A DNA stretch of 6,795 nt from Anaerolineae bacterium (GTDB lineage Bacteria; Chloroflexota; Anaerolineae; Aggregatilineales; Phototrophicaceae). The stretch lies in assembly GCA_020848855.1 (NCBI GenBank), contig JADLHH010000624.1, forward strand, positions 1 to 6,795, in the 5' to 3' direction. The notes under the pieces are model-generated. The model did not search any database, was not told the origin of the DNA, and saw only the letters and a program-made list of their open reading frames with translations. Numbering within the stretch: position 1 is the stretch's first letter; each line of letters starts with the position of its first letter. Below are positions 1-5,564 of this stretch, one piece after another. The translations under genes were made by a program, and so were the position numbers.

Positions 1-1
1 C

Positions 2-751
2 GTGTCCCTGTCGGGCGACGGCTCGTCGGTCGATTCGGCAGCGTACGGCGGCGGGGGCTACGGCGGGTATGGCGGTTATGGCTACAGCGGAGGTCATTCC
101 GGCGGCTGGAGCGGCTATTATGGTTGGGCGTGCGCGCCGCGCTACGACTGGGCGTACTCGTACGTGGTGCATTACGGCGACACGCTGGCGAATATCGCGT
201 GGCGAGCCGGGTCGACGTGGCAGGAACTGGCGGCGGGCAACTGCATCCCCTACCCGGATTATATCTACGCCGGGCAGTACCTGCGCGTGCCGAACCCGGT
301 GTCGTATTATCCACCGTATCCGCCGCACTACCCGCCCTACCCGTATCCGCCGTATCCATACCCACCGTACCCATACCCGACGCCGGTTCCGACGGGCATC
401 CCGCCGACCTCCGCGCCGCCGCCAGTGGTGATCGGCTCGGCACTGACGTTCGCGCCGTACGACGAGATCAACAACAACACGGTCATCCTGCCGCCGGACA
501 CGCTGATCACGATTAGCTGGGTCGCCACGTTCCCGACGGCGGCGACACAGGTGACGTTCGAGCTGATTCCGCCGGGCGGCTCGTCCGGGACGCCGCTCGG
601 CTCCGACAGCAACCTGGGCGACGGCGCGGCAATCACGTGGTACGCGACCGCCTACACGCAGGGGACGGTGCGGGCATACGCCACCTTCTCCGGCGGGTAT
701 GCGCCGCAGTACAGCGACAGCTACTACATCATCGCCGGATTCCCCCCGTGA
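2..751 (+). CDS. LysM-domain envelope protein, 5'-truncated at the window edge
   Basis: The frame is open to the left edge. The GTG at base 2 is probably not the true start, because no signal peptide follows and the visible part begins inside low-complexity sequence. Residues (counted from base 2) 15-41 are Gly/Tyr-rich. Residues 54-97 form one LysM domain, with VVHYGDTLANIA at its start and IYAGQYLRVP at its end. Residues 102-126 are a Pro/Tyr repeat built on YPPYP/YPYP. Residues 142-249 look like a beta-rich, Ig-like domain with alternating hydrophobic strands. LysM domains bind N-acetylglucosamine in peptidoglycan or related glycans, so an extracytoplasmic, wall- or sheath-associated role is inferred. 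Cys44 and Cys81 flank or lie in the LysM domain and could form a disulfide. The LysM call is firm; the exact function is unknown. Confidence 0.8.
   Translation: MSLSGDGSSVDSAAYGGGGYGGYGGYGYSGGHSGGWSGYYGWACAPRYDWAYSYVVHYGDTLANIAWRAGSTWQELAAGNCIPYPDYIYAGQYLRVPNPVSYYPPYPPHYPPYPYPPYPYPPYPYPTPVPTGIPPTSAPPPVVIGSALTFAPYDEINNNTVILPPDTLITISWVATFPTAATQVTFELIPPGGSSGTPLGSDSNLGDGAAITWYATAYTQGTVRAYATFSGGYAPQYSDSYYIIAGFPP
308..379 (+). repeat. Pro/Tyr-codon tandem repeat inside the LysM gene
   Basis: About 72 bases encode an imperfect series of YPPYP and YPYP units made almost only of CCN and TAY codons. The repeats give a stiff proline-rich linker between the LysM domain and the C-terminal beta domain. 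Repeats of this kind can change length by slippage, so copy number may differ between strains (inference). Confidence 0.7.
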
Positions 752-785
752 GGTAAAGCGCCGGTTGAAATGAAGCAGATTTGTG

Positions 786-811
786 TAGAGGCGTTCGATT
801 GAGCGTCTCTA
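786..811 (+). terminator. Stem-loop after the LysM gene, possible terminator or repeat element
   Basis: TAGAGGCGTT (786-795) pairs with AGCGTCTCTA (802-811) around a 6-base loop, giving a 10-bp stem with two G-U pairs. It lies 34 bases after the LysM stop codon. The bases that follow (TGCTTTGG) are only weakly U-rich, so intrinsic termination is not certain. It could equally be one copy of a palindromic intergenic repeat. The rest of the 752-939 spacer holds a TATGAT at 888-893 that could be a -10 box for the next gene, but with no convincing -35. Confidence 0.4.
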
Positions 812-939
812 TGCTTTGGAGCCGTAAGCGCCGCTTGCGCCTGACTCCCTCTATGACCACCTCCAAACGAGCATCGTGTGACTGCGGTATGATGGGCGGT
901 TAAACCCTGTATCGTTTTGGCGTTCAAGTGGAGGTTGGA

Positions 940-1350
940 ATGGCAGTCTTGATACCTGAGTCGCACAAGCATCTGCTGCTCGACCCGATCGTCGTGGCGC
1001 TGGTGACGGTCATGCCGGACGGACAGCCGCAGGCGACGCCGGTGTGGGTCGATTACGATGGCACGTATGTGATCGTCAACACGGCGCGCGGACGGCAGAA
1101 AGACCGCAACATGAAGCCGGGCGCAAAAGTGACGATCCTGTCGATCAACCCGAAAGACGGTCACAACTGGCTGGAAGTGCGCGGCGTGGTCGTCGAGGAA
1201 ACCGAGGAAGGCGCGGTCGACGTGATCAATTCGCTGAGCCTGAAGTATCGCGGAAACGCCGATTATTACGCCACCGCGCCGGAGCAGCGCGGGAAGCAGC
1301 AGCGCGTCACCTACAGGATCGAACCGAAGCGCGTCAACACCAGCGGCTAG
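940..1350 (+). CDS. PPOX-family split beta-barrel protein (F420/FMN-dependent oxidoreductase-like)
   Basis: This 136-residue protein matches the small flavin/deazaflavin oxidoreductase superfamily (pyridoxamine-5'-phosphate-oxidase fold). Typical features are VALVTVMPDGQPQATPVWVD (18-37), a YVIVNTARGRQKDRN segment (43-57) whose Lys/Arg/Asn are usual at the cofactor phosphate, and LEVRGVVV (78-85). Family members use F420 or FMN to reduce or bind diverse substrates, or bind haem or biliverdin breakdown products; the substrate here cannot be told. The full-length size fits the family (about 130-150 residues). The ATG at 940 is chosen over the in-frame GTG at 928 because GGAGG (930-934) sits 5 bases ahead of it, and the GTG would overlap that site. 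It is a cytoplasmic protein and probably monocistronic, since a promoter-like site precedes the next gene. Confidence 0.82.
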   Translation: MAVLIPESHKHLLLDPIVVALVTVMPDGQPQATPVWVDYDGTYVIVNTARGRQKDRNMKPGAKVTILSINPKDGHNWLEVRGVVVEETEEGAVDVINSLSLKYRGNADYYATAPEQRGKQQRVTYRIEPKRVNTSG

Positions 1351-1367
1351 AACCGCAACAATTGTGC

Positions 1368-1397
1368 TTGCCTGGAACGCTCAACACGGGTTATAAC
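1368..1397 (+). promoter_or_regulatory. Predicted sigma70-type promoter of the kinase gene
   Basis: TTGCCT (1368-1373) and TATAAC (1392-1397) are separated by 18 bases, giving a likely start of transcription near 1404 and a short leader to the ATG at 1429. Both boxes are close to consensus and stand out in GC-rich surroundings. This is sequence inspection only. Confidence 0.45.
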
Positions 1398-1411
1398 ATG
1401 ATTGTAACCCG
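1387..1411 (+). promoter_or_regulatory. 25-bp inverted repeat over the kinase -10 box, possible operator
   Basis: CGGGTTATAA (1387-1396) and TTGTAACCCG (1402-1411) are inverted copies with one mismatch (a G-U pair if in RNA), around the 5-base centre CATGA. The repeat covers the predicted -10 box and start site and ends just before the GGGAG ribosome-binding site (1414-1418). As DNA it could be a repressor site. In a read-through transcript from the upstream gene it would form a hairpin next to that ribosome-binding site. No U-run follows, so an intrinsic terminator is unlikely. Confidence 0.45.
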
Positions 1412-1428
1412 GTGGGAGCGCGGACAAT

Positions 1429-3057
1429 ATGGCAACGGACGACCTGATCGGCAAAACTATCGGTCAATTCAAGATCATTGAGGAAGTCGGGCGCGGCGGC
1501 ATGGCGTCCGTGTACCGCGCCCGGCAAAGCAACATCAACCGCGTGGTGGCGATCAAGGTGCTGCCGCGCACGCTGCTGCACGACCCCAGCTTCTACGAGC
1601 GCTTCGTGCGCGAAGTCGATCTGGTGGCGCATCTGGAACACCCGCACATCCTGCCGATTTACGATTACGGTGAAGTCGATGGCGTGCCGTACATCGCCAT
1701 GCGCTATCTGGCGGGCGGGAGCATGGCGCAGTGGCTGCGGCGCGGGCTGCCGTTGCTGGACAAGCTGACCAAGCCGATGACGCAGATCGCCTCGGCGCTG
1801 GACTACGCCCACCAGCAGGGCGTGATCCACCGCGACCTGAAGCCGGGCAACATCCTGCTGGACGAGAACGATAACGCCTACCTGAGCGACTTCGGCATCG
1901 CCCGCGTGCTGGACAGCAACCTGACCGGCAGCGCGATCATTGGCACGCCCGCGTATATGAGTCCCGAACAGGCAAACGGACGCCCGCTCGACGCCCGCTC
2001 CGACATCTATTCGCTGGGCGTGGTGCTGTACGAGCTGGTCACCGGGCAGGAGCCGTATGAAGCCGAGACGCCGGTGGCGCTGCTGCTCAAGCATATCAAC
2101 GAGCCGATGCCCTCAGCGCGGGCGCTGCGCCCGGAACTGCCAATCGCCGGGGAGATGGTGATCCTCAGGGCGACCGCCAAGCAACCGGATGAGCGTTATC
2201 CTTCGGCGCTCGACCTGGCGGACGCCTTCACGGCGGCGATCCACCCGCAGAAGGGAACGGGTGTCGACCTGGACGACGACGCTAACCAGCCGACCGTCTT
2301 CGACGCGGATTCGCTGCTCAAGCGCACGCCGCCGCCCATCACCCGCCAGCCTGCCGCCAGCCCCGGCACACGTCCCGGACATCATACGCCGGGGTCGGCA
2401 ATCGATCTGGACAATCTCATCACCCCGCCGCCGATGCAGCCGCCGTCGCAGGTGTCCGTCACCCAGCAGACGGCGCGCCGCACCAGCCCGATCCTGTATG
2501 CCGTAATCGGCATCGTGCTGATCGCGGTCATTGGCGCGGGCGCATTCTTCATGACGCAGAACAACCCGCCGCCCGCCACACCCGCCCCGATGCCGACGCC
2601 GTTCGGCGGCGCGTACACCGTTCGGCGCAGCGAATACACGATCTCGGTGCCGGATAACTGGAGCTTCAGCGATCAGTCCAACGATCTGGGGACGGTGCAT
2701 ATCTGGCAGTCAGGGACGGATGCTTACGTGGCGCTGTGGCTGGTCGAGCGCAGCAAGCTGACGCCGAGCAGCGCATTTCTGGCGGCGGTCGATGCCTTCG
2801 ACGAGCGCGAGATGAACGATCAGCCGTCGCTGACGTACCTCAACGGCGACACCGCCGAAGACGGCTCGGTGCGGCATAGCTGGCGGCTGGACGGCGAGAA
2901 CGCGCAGAATTTCCCGCCGGGGCAGACCGACAACTTCTACCTGCTGCGCGGGAAATATCTGGCGGTGGTACAGGTGTACTCGTCGTATGGGACGGGCAAC
3001 GAACTCGTGCCGACCTTCCAGCAGGTGCTGGATTCGCTGCGAGTGACGCAGGCGTAG
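1429..3057 (+). CDS. Transmembrane Hanks-type serine/threonine protein kinase
   Basis: This 542-residue kinase phosphorylates Ser/Thr on cytoplasmic proteins at the membrane. The kinase domain spans about 14-270 and looks catalytically complete: Gly-rich loop GRGGMASVY (21-29), ATP-binding Lys43 in AIKVL, helix-C Glu62, catalytic HRDLKPGN (134-141), DFG (154-156), and GTPAYMSPE (172-180) closing the activation loop, where Thr166, Ser168 and Thr173 are candidate autophosphorylation sites. A Pro-rich juxtamembrane linker (about 275-353) leads to one membrane helix (355-375). The outer region of about 165 residues (395-542) has a YTISVPDNWSFSD segment and mixed alpha/beta character; it may be PsbP/Mog1-like, but I do not recognise it with certainty. 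There are no PASTA repeats. The ATG at 1429 has GGGAG 10 bases upstream. No cognate phosphatase is in the window. Confidence 0.92.
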   Translation: MATDDLIGKTIGQFKIIEEVGRGGMASVYRARQSNINRVVAIKVLPRTLLHDPSFYERFVREVDLVAHLEHPHILPIYDYGEVDGVPYIAMRYLAGGSMAQWLRRGLPLLDKLTKPMTQIASALDYAHQQGVIHRDLKPGNILLDENDNAYLSDFGIARVLDSNLTGSAIIGTPAYMSPEQANGRPLDARSDIYSLGVVLYELVTGQEPYEAETPVALLLKHINEPMPSARALRPELPIAGEMVILRATAKQPDERYPSALDLADAFTAAIHPQKGTGVDLDDDANQPTVFDADSLLKRTPPPITRQPAASPGTRPGHHTPGSAIDLDNLITPPPMQPPSQVSVTQQTARRTSPILYAVIGIVLIAVIGAGAFFMTQNNPPPATPAPMPTPFGGAYTVRRSEYTISVPDNWSFSDQSNDLGTVHIWQSGTDAYVALWLVERSKLTPSSAFLAAVDAFDEREMNDQPSLTYLNGDTAEDGSVRHSWRLDGENAQNFPPGQTDNFYLLRGKYLAVVQVYSSYGTGNELVPTFQQVLDSLRVTQA

Positions 3058-3092
3058 ATTCTACCCCCTCACCCCCGACGCTGGCGCATCGC

Positions 3093-3123
3093 GCCCCTCT
3101 CCCACGCAAGCGGGGAGAGGGGC
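3093..3123. repeat. GC-rich palindrome in the convergent spacer (dispersed-repeat type)
   Basis: GCCCCTCTCCC (3093-3103) pairs perfectly with GGGAGAGGGGC (3113-3123) around a 9-base loop. It lies 35 bases after the kinase stop. The upstream sequence CCCCTCACCCCCG (3064-3076) resembles the head of a widespread intergenic repeat seen in many GC-rich bacterial genomes (from memory, not searched). No U-run follows, but a stem of this strength could still stop or stabilise the transcript. Confidence 0.6.
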
Positions 3124-3155
3124 AACAGTACACGAATCAGTTGGCGATTTCTCGC

Positions 3156-3183
3156 GTAGGGGCGCGGCGTGCTGCGCCCCTAC
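3156..3183. repeat. 28-bp near-perfect palindrome, possible bidirectional terminator
   Basis: GTAGGGGCGCGG (3156-3167) pairs with CTGCGCCCCTAC (3172-3183), giving a 12-bp stem with one G-U pair around the 4-base loop CGTG. It sits between the convergent kinase and acetyltransferase genes, 13 bases after the acetyltransferase stop. It resembles the GTAGGGGCG...CGCCCCTAC palindromes scattered through Chloroflexota-like genomes (recalled, not searched). It may serve both genes as a transcript end. Confidence 0.6.
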
Positions 3184-3196
3184 AATTCCACGCATA

Positions 3197-3745
3197 TCAC
3201 GAGTTCTGCACGTCGGCGCGCGCCGCGAAATATCCCTCGCGGCTGATGCGGTAGCAGGCAAGCGTCGAGCCGTAGTAGCGGTCGCTGACGCCCTGAAATG
3301 CCATGCCCAGCTTGCGCATGACGTTCTGCGAGGCTTCGTTCGCCGGGAACGCCAGCCCATAAATCTCGTCAAGGTCGAGCGCCTCGAAGCCATAGCGCAG
3401 GCTGGCGCGGGCGGCTTCGGTCGCCAAGCCGCGCCCCCAGTAGGCTTTCGCCAGCGTGTAGGCGATCTCGACATCGTCGGCGCCGGGGATGTATTCCAGC
3501 CCGGCGTGCCCGATCAGCGCGGCGGTGGATTTGTCATCGACCGCCCACACGCCGAAGCCGTGCAGCTCGGCGTGGCGCATGAAATAGCTGATGACCCACT
3601 GGCTGTCGGCGCGCAGGCGGGGCACGCCGCCGGGCAGATAGCGCATCACGTCAGCGTCGCTGCTGATGCCCGCGTAGTAGGCATCGACATCGTCCAGCGT
3701 GAACGGGCGCAGCCGCAGGCGCGGGGTCTCCAGCGTGGCGATCAT
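3197..3745 (-). CDS. GNAT N-acetyltransferase, RimJ/RimL-like
   Basis: This 182-residue protein transfers acetyl from acetyl-CoA to an amine, in this subfamily often the N-terminal amine of a protein, but the substrate is not known here. It opens with ETPRLRLRPFTLDDVDAYY (6-24), the usual start of this group. The acetyl-CoA site lies at 92-114, with the pyrophosphate-loop motif YWGRGLATEA (102-111). PANEASQNVMRKLGM (134-148) is the typical following helix. The length is normal and no key part is missing. Its ATG overlaps the stop of the upstream protease gene as ATGA (3742-3745) and has no clear ribosome-binding site of its own, so it is probably translated by coupling. It is the last gene of the cluster. 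It is not of the toxin type of GNAT, which pairs with a ribbon-helix-helix antitoxin. Confidence 0.88.
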   Translation of the reverse strand: MIATLETPRLRLRPFTLDDVDAYYAGISSDADVMRYLPGGVPRLRADSQWVISYFMRHAELHGFGVWAVDDKSTAALIGHAGLEYIPGADDVEIAYTLAKAYWGRGLATEAARASLRYGFEALDLDEIYGLAFPANEASQNVMRKLGMAFQGVSDRYYGSTLACYRISREGYFAARADVQNS

Positions 3746-4989
3746 GTGCTACCGCAGGCGGGGGGCAGCGCCGTGTCGTTATCCGGGCGGGATTCGAGCG
3801 TCAGCGGCAGGTCGAAGGTATCGGATCCGCGCACGATCAGCAGCTTGATGGTGTCGCCGGGCTTGGTGAACGCCACCAGATAGGCAACCAGATCGTCCAT
3901 CGTCCTGACGTAGGTGTCATCGACCGCGACGATGATGTCGCCGCCGGCGCAGATGTCGCGCCCACGCACGGTGACGGCGTGGTCGCCAGGATGCAGACCG
4001 GCTTTCGACGCCGGGGAGTTCGGCGTCACGCCGGTGACCAGCACGCCGGCGTTGACCGGAAGCTGTAAGTCGCGCGCCAGCCCGGCAACGCTCATGCCGT
4101 TATCCGCCGGGACAGTGGCGATGCCCAGCCAGGGGTAATCGACGCTGCCATTCTCGATCAGTTCGGGCACGACGCGCAGCACCGTGCGCGCCGGGACGGC
4201 GAAGCCGACGCCCTGGAAAATGCCTGACTCGGTGCGGATGGCAGTGTTGACGCCGATCACCTGCCCGTGCGAATTGAGCAGCGGACCGCCGCTGTTGCCG
4301 GGGTTGATGTCAGTATCGACCTGGATGATCGATGGATTCTGGAAGCTGTTGATGGAATTGCTGACCAGCTCAGCCGAGGGAAGCTGCCGCCCCAAGCCGC
4401 TGACGATGCCGACGGTCATCGAGCTAGCCAAGCCGAACGGGTTGCCGATGGCGATGGCGCGCTCGCCGACGTGCAGCGTATCCGAATTGCCGAACACGAT
4501 CGGGATCAGCAGGGAACGATCCACGTCGTCGGTATCGACCTTGATCACGGCGATGTCGCTGTAGGCATCGACGCCGACCACCGTCGCCGGGGCGACCGCG
4601 CCGTCGTGGAAGGTGACGAGAATCTCGTCGGCGTCGTTGACCACGTGGGCATTGGTGATGATGTACCCCTGATCGTCGTAGATGAAGCCGGAGCCGCTGG
4701 CGTTATCGATGACACCCACCTGCTGCGTGCGAATCGTCACGTCGACGTAGACGACCGACGGCGTCACGCGGTCGTAGATGTTCTGCAGCAGCAGGTATTC
4801 GGCGTCGGCGGCGTCGATGACCGCCTGCGGAATGGGAGTCGGCGTTTCGCGCCCCTGCGCCTGATACGACACCAGCGCGTTGATCGGCGTGCTGGGGACG
4901 CCGCTGGGGGGCGGGGCAAGCTGCCCCGGCTGGCAGGCGGCGACAACCACCACAAGTGCAGCGGCGACGATCAGTTTGGGGTTCAGCAT
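3742..4989 (-). CDS. HtrA/DegP-family serine protease, predicted lipoprotein, with PDZ domain
   Basis: This trypsin-like (S1C) protease degrades misfolded proteins outside the cytoplasmic membrane. With the ATG at 4989 it has 415 residues. Residues 1-19 form a lipoprotein signal (LNPK, hydrophobic stretch, VVAAC with lipidated Cys19), followed by a Pro-rich tether. The triad is His115 (TNAHVV), Asp145 (YSDIAV) and Ser233 (GNSGGP). One PDZ domain spans about 286-398. It has a longer carboxylate-loop region with two GD turns (GLHPGD at 331-336 and GGDIIVAVDD at 349-358), a variant I recall from non-proteobacterial HtrA proteins. An in-frame ATG at 5025 would add 12 residues and overlap hicA by 23 bases, but would put a poor n-region ahead of the signal. 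The chosen start leaves a 13-base gap after hicA. Cys347 and Cys412 could pair outside the cell. Confidence 0.92.
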   Translation of the reverse strand: MLNPKLIVAAALVVVVAACQPGQLAPPPSGVPSTPINALVSYQAQGRETPTPIPQAVIDAADAEYLLLQNIYDRVTPSVVYVDVTIRTQQVGVIDNASGSGFIYDDQGYIITNAHVVNDADEILVTFHDGAVAPATVVGVDAYSDIAVIKVDTDDVDRSLLIPIVFGNSDTLHVGERAIAIGNPFGLASSMTVGIVSGLGRQLPSAELVSNSINSFQNPSIIQVDTDINPGNSGGPLLNSHGQVIGVNTAIRTESGIFQGVGFAVPARTVLRVVPELIENGSVDYPWLGIATVPADNGMSVAGLARDLQLPVNAGVLVTGVTPNSPASKAGLHPGDHAVTVRGRDICAGGDIIVAVDDTYVRTMDDLVAYLVAFTKPGDTIKLLIVRGSDTFDLPLTLESRPDNDTALPPACGST

Positions 4990-5002
4990 CACGATTTTGT
5001 AC

Positions 5003-5206
5003 CTACAGAAGTTCCAGAAATTCATCGACCGACATTCCCGCCTGGCGAATAATACTCTTCATCGTCCCCGGCTTAATCTTGCCGGGATGCCGAGGGACAA
5101 CAACGACGTGTTCGCCGTCATGGTAGACAGTGTGACTCCCCGTTTGCCGAACGAACGAGAAACCCGCGCGCTGCAAAGCGTTGATACATTTCTCGCGCGG
5201 TGACAT
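5003..5206 (-). CDS. hicA: HicA/YcfA-type mRNA interferase toxin
   Basis: This 67-residue protein has the double-stranded-RNA-binding-like fold of HicA toxins, which cleave mRNA and stop translation until neutralised by HicB. Diagnostic parts are LQRAGFSFVRQTGSHTVYHD (11-30), with the catalytic His25 in GSH, then VVVPRHPGKIKPGTM (35-49) and IIRQAGMSVDEFLELL (52-67), which is the classic family ending. The length is usual for the family (about 60-80 residues) and the protein looks intact and active. The gene starts 12 bases after the hicB stop, with only a weak ribosome-binding site, so coupled translation is likely. Its TAG stop lies 13 bases before the protease start. The antitoxin-first order is common in the short hicBA type. 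Confidence 0.9.
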   Translation of the reverse strand: MSPREKCINALQRAGFSFVRQTGSHTVYHDGEHVVVVPRHPGKIKPGTMKSIIRQAGMSVDEFLELL

Positions 5207-5218
5207 TCGCCAGACGAC

Positions 5219-5449
5219 TCATATCTGTGTAACGAGGACGGGGGCACCTTCGGCTACCGGTTCGGCATCTTCTGGGGGAACCTCTCTCCCAAGGTCATGC
5301 ATGGCTTCAATATACACGCTGATTGCGTCGCGGGCATTGGCGAGCGCTTCTTCGACCGTATCGCCTTCGGTCACGCAGCCGGGCAGGCTGGGCACTTCGA
5401 CGGTGTAGCCGCCGACCTCCAGATCGGGGATCAAGATCACGGTACGCAT
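5219..5449 (-). CDS. hicB: HicB-type antitoxin, short form
   Basis: This 76-residue protein is the antitoxin for HicA and should bind and mask its active site. The core GGYTVEVPSLPGCVTEGD (13-30) followed by TVEEALANARDAISVYIEAM (31-50) is the partial RNase H-like fold of HicB. The open frame runs further upstream to 5611, but those extra residues overlap dnaJ and cross its terminator, so the ATG at 5449 is used; the family normally begins right at this M-x-T-x-I-x-x-D segment. No helix-turn-helix or ribbon-helix-helix domain follows the core; the tail (51-76) is acidic and Pro-rich. How the pair is autoregulated is therefore unclear. The ribosome-binding site is weak. Confidence 0.88.
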   Translation of the reverse strand: MRTVILIPDLEVGGYTVEVPSLPGCVTEGDTVEEALANARDAISVYIEAMHDLGREVPPEDAEPVAEGAPVLVTQI

Positions 5450-5478
5450 CGGAGCAATCTCGCTTTTCGACCATTCAC

Positions 5479-5524
5479 CGAAAGAAAACAGGAGCCTGCA
5501 ACCGTCGATTGCCTGGCTCCTGTT
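5479..5524 (-). terminator. Rho-independent terminator after dnaJ/cbpA
   Basis: Read on the minus strand, AACAGGAGCC (5524-5515) pairs with GGCTCCTGTT (5496-5487), a perfect 10-bp stem. An inner GCAA/TTGC helix extends it, and TTCTTTC follows at once. Together with the two T of the stem base this gives a T-rich run. It begins 40 bases after the dnaJ stop and fits a classic intrinsic terminator, separating dnaJ from the hicB cluster. Confidence 0.75.
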
Positions 5525-5564
5525 CATTGTACACGGATTCAGCGTCAAAACGGCGCGTGCGACA

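Noticed and set aside
888..893. TATGAT as the promoter of the PPOX-like gene
   Set aside because: It is a good -10 match, but the bases 16-18 upstream (around AAACGA) do not resemble a -35 and there is no extended -10 TG, so it is not listed as a feature.
1381..2094. Long minus-strand open frame (237 codons) opposite the kinase domain
   Set aside because: It is antisense to an unmistakable kinase domain and encodes a His/Arg/Gln/Val-rich chain with no domain. It is a by-product of GC-rich codon bias.
3197..3745. GNAT gene as a toxin of a type II toxin-antitoxin pair
   Set aside because: The sequence is of the RimJ/RimL type (ETPRLRLRPF start), and no ribbon-helix-helix antitoxin gene adjoins it.
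4267..5052. Plus-strand open frame (261 codons) opposite the protease
   Set aside because: Its Asp/Val/Arg/Gly-rich product is typical of the complement of GC-rich coding DNA, and the opposite strand holds a complete protease with its triad.
5526..5548. TTGACG ... TACAAT pair on the minus strand after dnaJ as a standard promoter
   Set aside because: The two boxes are only 11 bases apart, too short for sigma70. Only the TACAAT is kept, as a speculative -10.
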